Translations under genes and position numbers: made by a program
Origin: Platerodrilus igneus
Taxonomy: Eukaryota; Arthropoda; Insecta; Coleoptera; Lycidae
NCBI GenBank assembly: GCA_036346225.1
Contig: JARFIW010001364.1
Location: 434,001 to 498,000 of the forward strand
Reading direction: 5' to 3'
Length of the DNA stretch: 64,000 nucleotides
Notes under the pieces: generated by a model
Told to the model about the DNA's origin: nothing
What the model saw: only the letters and a program-made list of their open reading frames with translations
Databases searched by the model: none
Shown: positions 54,228 through 64,000 of the stretch, piece after piece
Layout: each line of letters starts with the position of its first letter
Position numbering within the stretch: the stretch's first letter is position 1

Positions 54228-55350
54228 TCACATACTTGTGTCGGGATACTTATCTTACCATCCATTGGCAGCGGATCAGCACAGCATCGCCGCGGTAGTT
54301 AGCAAGAACCATGCTGCTACCGTAATTGCAACAGCGGTCTGCACGCAAGAGTAGTTGATCTACGTCAAAGAACAATCGGGCCTACATAACAAGCAATTTG
54401 GCCTCCAGCTAAGAGCGATGCAGTTAAGATCTACACTTCTTATAAAAAACGTGCATTACTCTTGGGTAAGTAATTTAGAAAATACATAAAAGGACGAACT
54501 GCAGAGCCAAATTGAAATTGTTTAAATAACAAGAATTCGAGCTTCAATCCTCACGTTATCAACATACCAAAACGGAGATTAGAGAACCCGACTCAAGCTT
54601 TATCAAATAATAGAATGCACTATTTCAACGAGTCTAGCGGTAGTAGCAGTATAAGGATTAATTTTACGTTATAGTAATGTGTAGCCTTTAGCTGATACTC
54701 AAATCAAGGTACCAACTATAGAATTTATAGCGTAAACTCGTCATCTTAGAGTGGATAGATTGAAATTGAAAATTATTTGCAAGCGTATTTATTATAAACA
54801 TGTAAAATATATAGGATATTACTGACCGTATGAAAGAGTAGCAACGGAATCGATGTGGGTTTTAATTTATCGGCCGTAATTGAACATAACAAGTATTTGT
54901 ATCTCATTTGAGGGACAATAATAAGTGTTAATCACATAATATACTTTTTGTAAAGGATTTTTACCAGGAAAATTTGTGGTCAGAGTTCGAAATACTCTGA
55001 CTTTTAAATGGATTATCTGTCAAGGGTTTTTGACCAAACAAACCTTACAAGCGTGGCAATAAACAAACCCAGTTAAATCATCCATAAAAAAAAGGAATTT
55101 AGTGCTGTAAATTTAAAATAAGGTAAGGAACAGAATTTTTTGTAACAAGTGCTTCTTAGAAATTATTTTATGTTTAAAAGAAACAATGTTGTAAATGCTT
55201 TTGTATTAGAGAAAGTATTTAATACTGTTTAAATGCTTTGTGATATTCCTGTGTTTTATTTCATTTTGAAAACTCCGTCAATTCCGTTGAGCTAGTTAGG
55301 CAAAGTTAAAAAGGTAAGTAAGTAAACAATTTCAAGCTTTACAAATTTTG
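54225..55350. other. Unclassified module between (TA)n tracts
   Basis: The first 250 bp are clearly richer in GC than the surroundings, then AT-rich sequence follows. I find no coding motif. The module as a whole ends CTTTTCACAGCA at the next (TA)n, like an LTR end, so it may be an unrecognised LTR. Confidence 0.35.
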
Positions 55351-55364
55351 GTATCTGTATCACA

Positions 55365-55570
55365 GCACTCTTTTAGTGACGCTCTCAGCGAACCCTTGTC
55401 ACAACACTCTTTTAGCGGGTATTTCAACGTGCGGGATTTTTTAAATCATCCTTTTAGTAACGTCCCAAAGCGAGGCGTTGCCATAACACCTTCTTAAGGG
55501 GCGCTCACAACTCAAAACCATTTTCATATCATTCTTTTAGTAATGCCACAAAGCGGCCCTTTTCACAGCA

Positions 55571-55571
<1 letters not shown>
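55365..55571 (+). repeat. Degenerate minisatellite around CTTTTAGTAACG
   Basis: Four or five loose units of ~45-65 bp: CTCTTTTAGTGACGCTC, CTCTTTTAGCGGG, CCTTTTAGTAACGTCCCAAAG and TCTTTTAGTAATGCCACAAAG, each followed by a C/G-rich piece and CACAACAC or CACAGCA. Confidence 0.65.

Positions 55572-55614
<43 letters not shown>
55572..55614. repeat. (TA)n microsatellite
   Basis: Preceded by TTTTCACAGCAATGTG. Confidence 0.95.
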
Positions 55615-55619
<5 letters not shown>

Positions 55620-57180
55620 TATTATAAAATGATTTAAAAGATATCTGAGGGTAAACACATTAATTTACCACTCCTATCAATATTTTCTAAATTTAAAGCA
55701 CTACAATAAACCGAGGATTGATCAATAATTACTTGTTAAACTAGGCTAAAATGCTATTTACTGGTGGTGAAGCGTTTGAGATTTAAAAGAGGTTTTTTTG
55801 TTAACTGTTCTTTAATAAAACGTTAAATTAATGTAATTCCTACTGAATGAGCTTCGGTTGATTTTTTGTAAATGTCATATTAACTGTTTGATGGATACTC
55901 TATTTCCTTAATTAATTAATGTACCATAATAACTGTAAAAGAATGTATTTTAGATTGTTTAGTTAGCATAAAGTAATTGTAAGATTTGAGGAATGTTAAC
56001 CAATAATAATTAGTATAAGTGACACAAGTATCTGTTCCAAAATAGGAAGTATACATAATAATAATGAATTGATCAATGAGTCTTCTTATACATTTTGTAA
56101 ATAGTAGGCAAGTTATAATTTTTTAAGACGATCTCCTCACTTGTCAGTGTTGAGATAATAAGGAAGTTGATTTTGAAAATTTTTTTAGAAAGATATTTTG
56201 CTTTGGAGCTTGTTATTGAATTAAAAAAAAATATATATCTATTTGAAATTTATCCCTTTTATTTAATCATCGTGTTACTGGAGCAATAAAAAAGAATTTA
56301 ATGTTTGTGGAAGAATATGAGTGTATCGTATAATAATTATTAAGGTTTATACAACCGAATGCACTTAAGAAGAGTGATTCCAGTTATAGCGAACAGAGGG
56401 TCATCGTAAGTATTGGTGAAGAATAGCACCAGTGAGCTTCGAATATTTTGCAGTGGTTTTCCAGTCTAACAGGACTACGTTTTATTATATGTGGTCGAGT
56501 ATTGCAAAAATTCATATTAATAGACCCGAATCTAAATATACTGTTGCTGAATTATTATTTTATTAGTCATAGAACCTAAAATAGAGTGAATGTAATAAGA
56601 ACATAAAATTAAAACTTACTCTCTACAGGTATTAACTGCAAGCGTCCGCAAGACGATTTTGTTTTATCACTGAAGAGGTCCATGCGAACAACTCAAGCAC
56701 CTTCGGTGGAATTACAGGTATTTGAAATTAATCCTTGTATAAGCACCATTTTAAGATATTTGTTAGTAATTTGAATCTCAAACGTTTATCTAAATTATAC
56801 ATTTGCGTTTATATTTATCAATTTTTGAAAACAATAACGCAACATCTGCACTGCGAGAGGTTAAGTGATCTTAACTAGACGACGCTTTATGTGGAAGTTG
56901 TTAATGTGTCTGTAAGACGACCTGATCCCACGTTTTCTTAAAGAGTAAAAATATCTTGATATAATAGTCCCTGAAAGTGTTTCAAAAGCTGTGGCATAAA
57001 TAAACAAAATTTTTCCTTTATTTAATTTTACAGAAATACAAAACGTTAGTAGAGTATTTTGCATCCTGGTTAAACATATGCATGTAATTAAGGTTACGGT
57101 ACTATCGGAAAAAATTACCGCTATTTCTAAAGATTTAAAAGGCCGACACCACCTTTATCTGTGCAATCATTGATTCTTTA
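55615..57180. other. Non-coding sequence, possibly LTR or leader
   Basis: AT-rich without recognisable signals. Its position before gag-like remains suggests it could be element sequence. Confidence 0.3.
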
Positions 57181-57216
57181 AACTCTTTGATTTTAACGAA
57201 TTTTAACGAATCGTAG

Positions 57217-57660
57217 GTGGAAGTAAAGGGTACGTTGGCAGAAGTACAGGATGAGCTAAGAAAATGTATAGACGGCATGGAAAAGCAAATGGAGGTCGAT
57301 ACTAGAGTGGAAGGTGTTGAAGGAAATTTTAGGTTGCTGCACGACATAGTAGAGAACAAACCAGAACGAGTAAGGATGCAGATAATTAGTGCAACACTAA
57401 AGGGACACGCCGAAAAGTGGAACGGTATTGTGAGAAATCAAGACAACCATTACACGGAATCAACCATTGCACGGAATCTCGACAGCTATTCGTAAGGCAG
57501 GAATTTTTGGGGATTATGCGTAATTACGACCTAGCCCGATCTGAGGAATTTCGACGGGACACCAGGACACGTAATTACAATAATAACATGCACAGGAAGG
57601 CATACGTAAACGTACATAGGGACACTTACTGGGGAACTGACTCGAGGGTAGAAACCTGAA
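57217..57660 (+). pseudogene. gag: Gag remnant of a third Gypsy-like element
   Basis: Frames 57217-57495 and 57417-57659 overlap. The first is a charged helical segment (AEVQDELRKCIDGMEKQMEV) leading to RVRMQIISATLKGHAEKWNG, like the capsid region of Gypsy gag proteins. The second is Arg/Tyr/Asn-rich like a gag tail. It differs from families A and B. Confidence 0.55.
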
Positions 57661-57779
57661 TTGACTCGGACACGAACGGCACAGGTATGGACCACAACAG
57701 GGGAAATGCAGGTCGGAACATTTTGGTAACGACAGACGTGAGATGAATAAGGAATAAGGAAAAAATGCCAATTTATTAG

Positions 57780-58740
57780 TATGTAGGACAGACTTGGGTA
57801 CAACGAGTAGTTTTAGTTTAGTTAATACATTGTTAGATTATAAGAACGTTAATAAAAGAAACGTGCCATTTATTTATTTAGTTTTAAGGGGTTATAGATA
57901 TATAGATTTAGTAGATACATGGTCTCAGCTATCGTTAGTAAGGAAAGATGTAATAATTAAACACATGGAGATACTTAGAGGAAAGATTTTAAAATAAAGA
58001 AGATAAGCTTATGGTCAGCGATGAATAAAAAGTTATCGGAAATAGATGGGGTTGTTAGATTATCAATATCAATAGGAGAAACTAGGCTGGGGGATGTAGA
58101 ATTTTTGATAGTAAAGAATTTGGGGTCGATTTTATAGTAGGAATTGATGTAATACAGGATATGGGTGTGATTATTGATGGAAGAGAAAAGACGATACAGA
58201 TAAATAATATTAAGGAACATTTGGTGGTGCCTACGGATAGTAGAGATAAAAGGGATGGTAATATGATTATGGATAAGTTAGGAAATGGGATAGAAAGGAT
58301 TAGCAACTATGAAAGTATAGGAGGGATAAAGTTATACAGTATATTGAAACAGATAATGATACAGGATCAGATAGGGATAATTAAGAATGAAACTAAGGAA
58401 CAATTGGGTAATATGTTAGAGCAATACACAGGGTCATGGGATGACAAGCCTAGGTTTGCTACAGAATATGTGCATCGATTAGAAGTAAATGAGGAAACAA
58501 GTTTTAACACTAAGGTATATTCGATACTAAACATACACTTTTATTCGATGATACATGCCATAATTTTGGACAGAAAACCCAATTACAAAGCCAGGTTGTT
58601 CGTAGAATCGTTTATATCAATAAGGAAATCAATTCTATTATCAACAAAATGGATGTTGATAAAGTACATGACGTTTACTCCGCTTTATACAATATTGATG
58701 TTTTGGAACATCGTTGAAGTAATGATACTCGTTTAAAGTG
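57780..58740 (+). pseudogene. pol: Protease and RT N-terminal remnant of the third Gypsy-like element
   Basis: A segment near 58050-58200 reads VEFLIVKNLG, then in another frame IVGIDVIQDMGVIIDG, the C-terminal part of a retropepsin and its hinge. The frame at 58161-58736 goes on to SWDDKPRFATEYVHRLEVNE, the region just before RT motif 1 in Gypsy-like pol. After that the sequence loses similarity, so most of RT is missing. The DTG active site was not found intact. Confidence 0.55.
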
Positions 58741-59117
58741 TAACTGCTGTCATTTTCGGAACGTTCTCTTTATCTAGTTTAAATAATTATGTTAGATTCG
58801 TTTATTCCATTTTGAACCGTTATAAGTGCAAGATGTGCCCTTCTGGCACTTTTAATTTGGTAATTTTCAGGCTACTTTTATTATATAAATCTCTTAGATT
58901 TTCTTTGATATTTTTACAAATTTAAAGAGATCACAGTAAGTTATTTACGTCTTATTATGTATCTTTTTACTCATGTGGTTTTACATTTTAGCTTTTTATA
59001 ATGGTAGGAAAATCTACCAAACAGTCAAGGTTTTGATTAAAAATTATTCATTATATCTTATTATTATTTGGACTATATCCCAACATTTATTGACAAACTT
59101 CATGGATCAGTTCATTA

Positions 59118-59124
<7 letters not shown>

Positions 59125-59166
<42 letters not shown>
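59125..59166. repeat. (TA)n microsatellite
   Basis: Directly precedes TACTCATATTTAGACC of a family A LTR. Confidence 0.95.
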
Positions 59167-59168
<2 letters not shown>

Positions 59169-61228
59169 CTCATATTTAGACCAGGGTAGAAAATTAATTA
59201 ATTACATCAAAAAATTTTAATCACCGTGTATAAGGAATTTTATTAGATAATACGCTTTATTAAAAAACCGTGGAGAATAAAAATTCATTCGTTTCATTAA
59301 AAATAAGAGATTTAAATTATTTACAAGACGCTTTCTATAAAAAGAAGCAGTATTAAAATGCTCAACGTGTAATTTAATTATTCCGAGTAAAGAAACAAAT
59401 GGAAATTACGTGCAAAATTTATATTAATTGATTCAAGTTTGGGTAACGAGTATTAAACAAAATGTACAGATAATAATTGAATATTTGATTAGGATTCACT
59501 AAAAATTAAAGGGTATTATTTTAATTGGAGTTAATTGAACCATGAGTAACATATAATATGTATAAAAACTTGTAAAAACCCAATAATATTCAAATCGTAG
59601 AAGTGTTATTTAGAAGTAGGACGATTGAACACCTGCGTAATTTTAAAAGTATCGTTCTGCGTAAATTTTGCAGATAACAAATGGTTACAGAGGATGTTGG
59701 AAAAACCGTCGCTTAATATTTACGGGAAATGCTAATAAGGTGGGTTATTTCACAGTCCACGTGGATTGTACAAAACCGATAATAAAGAATATAGATTTGT
59801 ACCACTTAGAACAGGGTAGATAGAAACAGATAATATGCGCAAGACAGAGACACATATAGTAAAAGGCGTGATTTGAGCAACGTCACTGGGTTGCGATTGG
59901 TTGAAAATAAGAGGCAAACATGAGAGGTAAAAATAACATTTCTGTATAAAAATTAATTAGTTATTCTCAGACGTTGCGTGCCGTGTGTAAAATTTCTGAG
60001 ATTTAACTGGTGCGAGTGCAAATTTAATATGAACCGCGTGCCGGGCGGTGGAGATGGGAACATAGTATGCAAAATTCTAGAAACTGTCCGTTTTGGGGAC
60101 AAAAGCGACGTATAGGCTAGCGATTATATATACCCGTGTTAATATGAGTTTCGCTCTCTGAGTTTTTCGATTTTGATTGAATAATTTAAACAGTTTGCTC
60201 GTATATTTTGGTGATTATTTAATACTTTAAAACAGTTTGCTCTTTACGTACTACGATGAAAGTAATTTAGTGCACTTAGAAAAGAAGATGCAAGGTAATA
60301 AAGTCTAGTATCACTGTACCAATTATTCAAATTTGCAACGACAAATGAATACACAAAAGTAGGCAGTTTTGGCGTATAGCGTGAAAGAAGTATGAATTTC
60401 TTTGCTATTTTTCGGGGGTGTTAATAATTAAATGATTCGTAAACGTGACTAGATCCACAAAACAAGATACAGATATACACAGATGAGTTCCGGAAAAGCA
60501 CTGAAACAACTTCAGATGAATGGTGGTGTAGAAAATTTTTAAAGACGACCAGTAATCCGAGGACCTAAACATAACCCAGTTGGAATGGTGTGATTAACAG
60601 AGGACGATGTACATTGGAGCCACGAGTGCATTAACCTTCAGGTAACTTATGCTTTGTTGTTCGATTTTTGATGTTTTGGTGTGTGTTGAATAACTTTATA
60701 ATTTATTTACTTAAAATGGACAGTAGTGAAATTGTACTAACAACCAATTTTTAATTATAAGGTGAAATTTTCTTGTTTAAGTAGAAAGGAGTATTTAGTA
60801 TTGATGTTCTGAATTATGATGAAAATTTGGGTATGTCTTTGAGCTCAATTAGACAAACCTGGTTAATTAACGTAAAGGGGTGGGAGATGCTCCCTTTGTA
60901 CTCACACTCAGGTCTGCATATATTGTTATATTAATTAGTAGGCATCCTACAAGGACTTTAATTCTGGATGCACATTAAAATGATAATAAATTTAATCTTG
61001 AAGTTTTCTGATACTGAAATTTATGCTGAAATTTAATTTTGAAATTTTAATGTATTATGAATATTGATGTAAATAGAGTTAACGTTGATGTTTGTGGTAG
61101 GAATGTATTTGTTTCTTTTGAATGAGGATGAATGTTTTAACTAGGTGAGCAGCCGAGGCGGAAAAGAGTAAAGAGGCGATTAACAGAAGAAAGTCAACGG
61201 ACCAGTTAATTTAAAAGGTTTCACAGCA
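59167..61228 (+). repeat. Solo LTR of family A
   Basis: A full-length LTR (TACTCAT ... TTTCACAGCA) in the same orientation as copy 2, with no matching interior on either side. It is more diverged than the copy 1 pair. Confidence 0.88.
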
Positions 61229-61308
61229 TTCTTGACGCCCAATCTGTGGGGCTCGATTTGAAAACCTTAGTTTAAGATTAATGGAGAGGCTCTTTGTAGG
61301 TTTCACAG

Positions 61309-61310
<2 letters not shown>
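61229..61310 (+). repeat. LTR-leader cassette, copy 3
   Basis: TTCTTGACGCCCAATCTGTG then GGGCTCGATTTG: a primer-binding-site-like start and leader attached to the solo LTR. It ends GTAGGTTTCACAGCA at (TA)n, as in copies 1 and 2. Confidence 0.65.

Positions 61311-61340
<30 letters not shown>
61311..61340. repeat. (TA)n microsatellite
   Basis: Flanked by CACAGCA on the left and its inverse TGCTGTG on the right. Confidence 0.95.
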
Positions 61341-61342
<2 letters not shown>

Positions 61343-63303
61343 CTGTGATAAGGGGTTGTTTAAGGGTGCACTTTATAGTAAAGGTCATTTAAAAATGAGT
61401 AATTACAATAGGCAGCAGAAAACTGCACCTATTTAGCAAAGAATTGAGAAATAGACATAGTTTGTAGATAGTAAGCAATCAACACCCTGTATATAAAGTA
61501 TAAATAGTTTTAAGCGACGCAGATAAACATAGGAAGACGCATAGTTAGCGTAGAAACCAGGAAGATATTCATTAGGCAAATAGAAAATATTAAATACCCA
61601 GTAGATAAAGTTTAGTTAATTTAGGTAAAGCAAGTAATAATATTTTTCAGTGGAAGCACGCGTATATTTATAAATAAACGATAAAGTGTAATTAGACACG
61701 CATTCAAAAGGAGTTCCAGACGATTAAATTAATACGGAGATAGAAATAGAGCTTCAGGTAGCATAGGTAAATGCGTACAAACAGCTAACCATTTTTGATA
61801 AGAAAGCAGATTAAAAATTGCGTGAATCGCATGTAAATATGAAAATTAAAGGTCGAGTTGCATCAGTTGTTTATGGAAAAGCAATTAGATCTATCAAAAC
61901 ACAACATGTTGATAACGAAAGACAGCTGCAAGCAGGCTATGGTTATTGGGAATCGTGGTGAATTACATCAGAAACTGCTTTAAATGTAATTATTTGATTG
62001 GTCACAAATAAGCGACGAGTTCTAGACCATACCCACTGATGGAGTCGCAATTCAAGAATATATTAGCAAGCACCGTGATAACGAAGTTAGTTTTGAACTT
62101 AACAAAGGCCGAAGTGCGTCGTTATGAAATAAAATAATACGTAAATTTTAAAAATGAAAGAGAAAACAAGTGCTAATATGAAGATTATGATTGCCGATTA
62201 AACGTAAGTACGTTTTTAATGAATTTATTTTAAACTAAAACATAAAAATAATAGGGCTCTGAAGTCCGGGGGAAAATCCAGTGATACAATTCTGAAGTAC
62301 TGCGGTAAATAAACTACAATTCGAAGTGTGAGGGAAATAGACTACGATTTCAATGTCCAAGGGGAAAATACAGTAATACAATTTTGAAGTCCAGGGGAAA
62401 ATACAGTAATACAAATTTGATGTCTGGGGGAAGAATAATACAATTCGAAGTTTGAGAAAATTGAATGATAATAAGAAGGAGTTTGATATGAAACGACAAT
62501 AAATTGGGGGTGCATAAATTAATAATGTTAGTCCATAGTGTAATGGCAATAATTTAAATAAATTGGGGAAGATAATTTTTATTGGAAGCGTCGATGTGAA
62601 GAAATAAACCAGGTCAGATTTTTTAGTTATAAGACATTTTGTTTTTCTATATATTTTTTATTTTTTTATTGAATTTGTTTAATATAATATGCTTGTGAAA
62701 AAGTCAACAAAAGAAGTTGCATACGTATAAAATGAGTAATATGATAACAGGTTTAGAATATTCTACACTTCGTTGATAAAGATAATAGGTTTTCTTTTTG
62801 GTGACTTTGGGTTTTGAGTAAATAGTAGATGATTGTTAATAAATGAGATTTATAACATTAACTAATTGAAAAGTGTATTTCAAATAATTTGCAAAAGCTG
62901 TACATAAGATATTGGTTTCATTAGATAAAATCGAAATTAAATGAATTTTATAATTCCAAATAAATGCTAGCCGAGGTCATATGTAAATAGTTCAAGGAGG
63001 AGCTACAAGTTGAATAGGAAATTGATAACACGCAAGGCGGTAACGTATCGAATTTTGCTATTGGCAGACAAGGTTGGTTCAAGACAAAATCCAGTTAAGT
63101 TGATAGCAATATTAATAAGACAGCCGGAGGAGGAGATAATTACAATCTTGTTTATTCATAGTAGATATTAAAATGGTCGTCCGATAGTTTAGAGAGTGCA
63201 TAGACAATTAATAAGGCGCACAACGAAGGGGATCGAGAATTCCAGTTTATAGCAAATAAATATAGCAGCCCAACGTAGGGGCATGAGAATTCCAATATCA
63301 TAG

Positions 63304-63305
<2 letters not shown>
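61341..63305. repeat. LTR-like unit between (TA)n tracts, family unknown
   Basis: About 1.96 kb without coding frames. It starts TGCTGTGATAAGGGG and ends with two copies of a primer-binding-site-like word (AACGAAGGGGATCGAGAATT at ~63224 and AACGTAGGGGCATGAGAATT at ~63274), each followed by TAGCA. It contains a minisatellite at 62255. It is probably a solo LTR plus leader of a further family. Confidence 0.5.
62255..62460 (+). repeat. Degenerate minisatellite with GGGGGAAAATA words
   Basis: Five loose units of ~35-45 bp: GAAGTCCGGGGGAAAATCC, GAAGTGTGAGGGAAATAG, TGTCCAAGGGGAAAATACAG, GAAGTCCAGGGGAAAATACA and GATGTCTGGGGGAAGAATAA, each followed by an AATACAATTT-like piece. A minus-strand frame (62235-62549) merely reads through it. 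Confidence 0.75.

Positions 63306-63348
<43 letters not shown>
63306..63348. repeat. (TA)n microsatellite
   Basis: Last (TA)n tract of the window. Confidence 0.95.
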
Positions 63349-63351
<3 letters not shown>

Positions 63352-64000
63352 ATATAAGCTCATGGACTAGTCTAGTATAATAGTTTTTTTCGATAAAATG
63401 TTACGGTACAATTGGGATATTTTAGTCCAAAAAATTAAAACCAAATAATATTTTGCATATATTTAATTACAAATCGACGTTTCGGCAAGGGTTGTTGCCT
63501 TTATCAAGATTCTACAAAAGGAAAAGCAATCAATACAGTCATCAAAAATTTTCTTTTAAAATTACTTACTTAATTGTTAATGCATAAATATTAAAATCAT
63601 AAACACAACCCTACACATCAGGGTTGTTGTTAGTCATAAATGGATAAAATAAAAAATAAAAATAAAAATATTGGAGCACCAAAAAGAGGATTATTTAAAA
63701 TTAATTAATAAAATTACTTGCTCATAGAGTAAACGACCAACTACGAATGAATTAATATAAAACCAGTCTGATAAGAGAGTGTGTTCCACATTTTGTACGA
63801 ATATTAGGTAAATAATTAGCGCTCTGGCCTTCACATTATTGTTGACAATTAAAAGTTGACTTTGCAATTCTGTACAGATTGGAATATATGGGATGCAAAT
63901 TTTGGGTGTCCTGCCTAAAATTTAACGAATTAACTTCATTTCTTATATAATATGCCTCCAAAAAAAGCCTAAGCTTATGATTAGCTTCAGAATCTAAAAT
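63349..64000 (-). mobile_element. Penelope-like terminal region, cut by window end
   Basis: Contains GACGTTTCGGCAAGGG near 63476 with its inverse stem, the usual mark of a PLE pseudo-LTR in minus orientation. The PLE ORF, if present, would lie beyond the window. Confidence 0.5.
63476..63508 (-). ncRNA. Hammerhead-ribozyme-like motif in a PLE end
   Basis: Minus-strand CTTGATAAA, stem GGCAA/TTGCC with loop CAACCC, then GAAACGTC. The GTC could be the cleavage triplet. CTTGATAA differs from the canonical CTGATGA. Confidence 0.5.

Noticed and set aside
62235..62549. Minus-strand frame with repeated CIFPWTSK-like blocks
   Set aside because: The repeats are explained by the DNA minisatellite with GGGGGAAAATA words; there is no independent coding evidence.
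1..64000. CRISPR array or bacterial operon features
   Set aside because: Tandem repeats here are minisatellites or element tandems without regular unique spacers, and the content is eukaryotic transposons.

Overview
The window is strongly AT-rich animal DNA, most likely from an insect or another arthropod. It is almost entirely transposable-element sequence, and I recognise no host protein gene. The arthropod reading rests on the element repertoire (a Maverick/Polinton carrying a phospholipase A2-like gene, Penelope-like elements, a Tc1/mariner-type transposon, Gypsy-like LTR elements) and on TATA-plus-TCAGT initiator promoters inside the Polinton.

Layout. Fifteen (TA)n microsatellites cut the window into modules, and nearly every module is a different element. 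29-7126: Gypsy-like LTR element (family A, copy 1, minus strand). 7172-9620: decayed mariner-type transposon with ~300-bp TIRs, split by a 5'-truncated LINE. 9661-14056: Penelope-like element with an intact RT/GIY-YIG frame, three terminal-repeat copies and a ~1-kb palindrome. 14099-16009: relic Polinton major capsid gene. 16048-19644: LTR family B, internally recombined. 19716-20852: Penelope GIY-YIG relic. 20908-21437: tRNA-derived SINE-like sequence and a palindrome. 21481-23510: repeat debris and a tandem array of Penelope 5' ends. 23569-28741: family A, copy 2, whose 5' LTR is missing exactly at the primer binding site. 28878-54158: a Polinton DNA-polymerase relic, non-coding DNA, and a complete Polinton (34619-50096). 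54225-64000: degenerate repeats, Gypsy-like gag/pol remains, a solo family A LTR, another LTR-like unit and a Penelope end.

The Polinton is the most informative part. It is 15.5 kb with ~870-bp TIRs, AG...CT ends and a perfect 6-bp target duplication (ATCGTT). It carries integrase, packaging ATPase (with an N-terminal Psq-like HTH), adenovirus-type cysteine protease, double-jelly-roll major capsid protein, a small hydrophobic capsid-associated protein, a PLA2-like protein, zinc-finger-headed protein-primed DNA polymerase B and four proteins of unknown role. Polymerase is transcribed rightward and everything else leftward, from a shared divergent promoter region and several separate promoters. 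Seven genes have a TATA element whose upstream edge lies 31-32 bp from an initiator-like A. Nearly every gene is broken, but mostly by one-base homopolymer length changes, and the two TIR arms differ mainly in the same way. The copy is therefore either recently dead or partly misread in the assembly.

The modules are selfish elements nested into one another and into (TA)n tracts, so there is no host pathway to describe. Polinton genes act together in capsid building, genome packaging, protein-primed replication and integration. The family A LTR copies share one pol deletion and must depend on enzymes supplied elsewhere.
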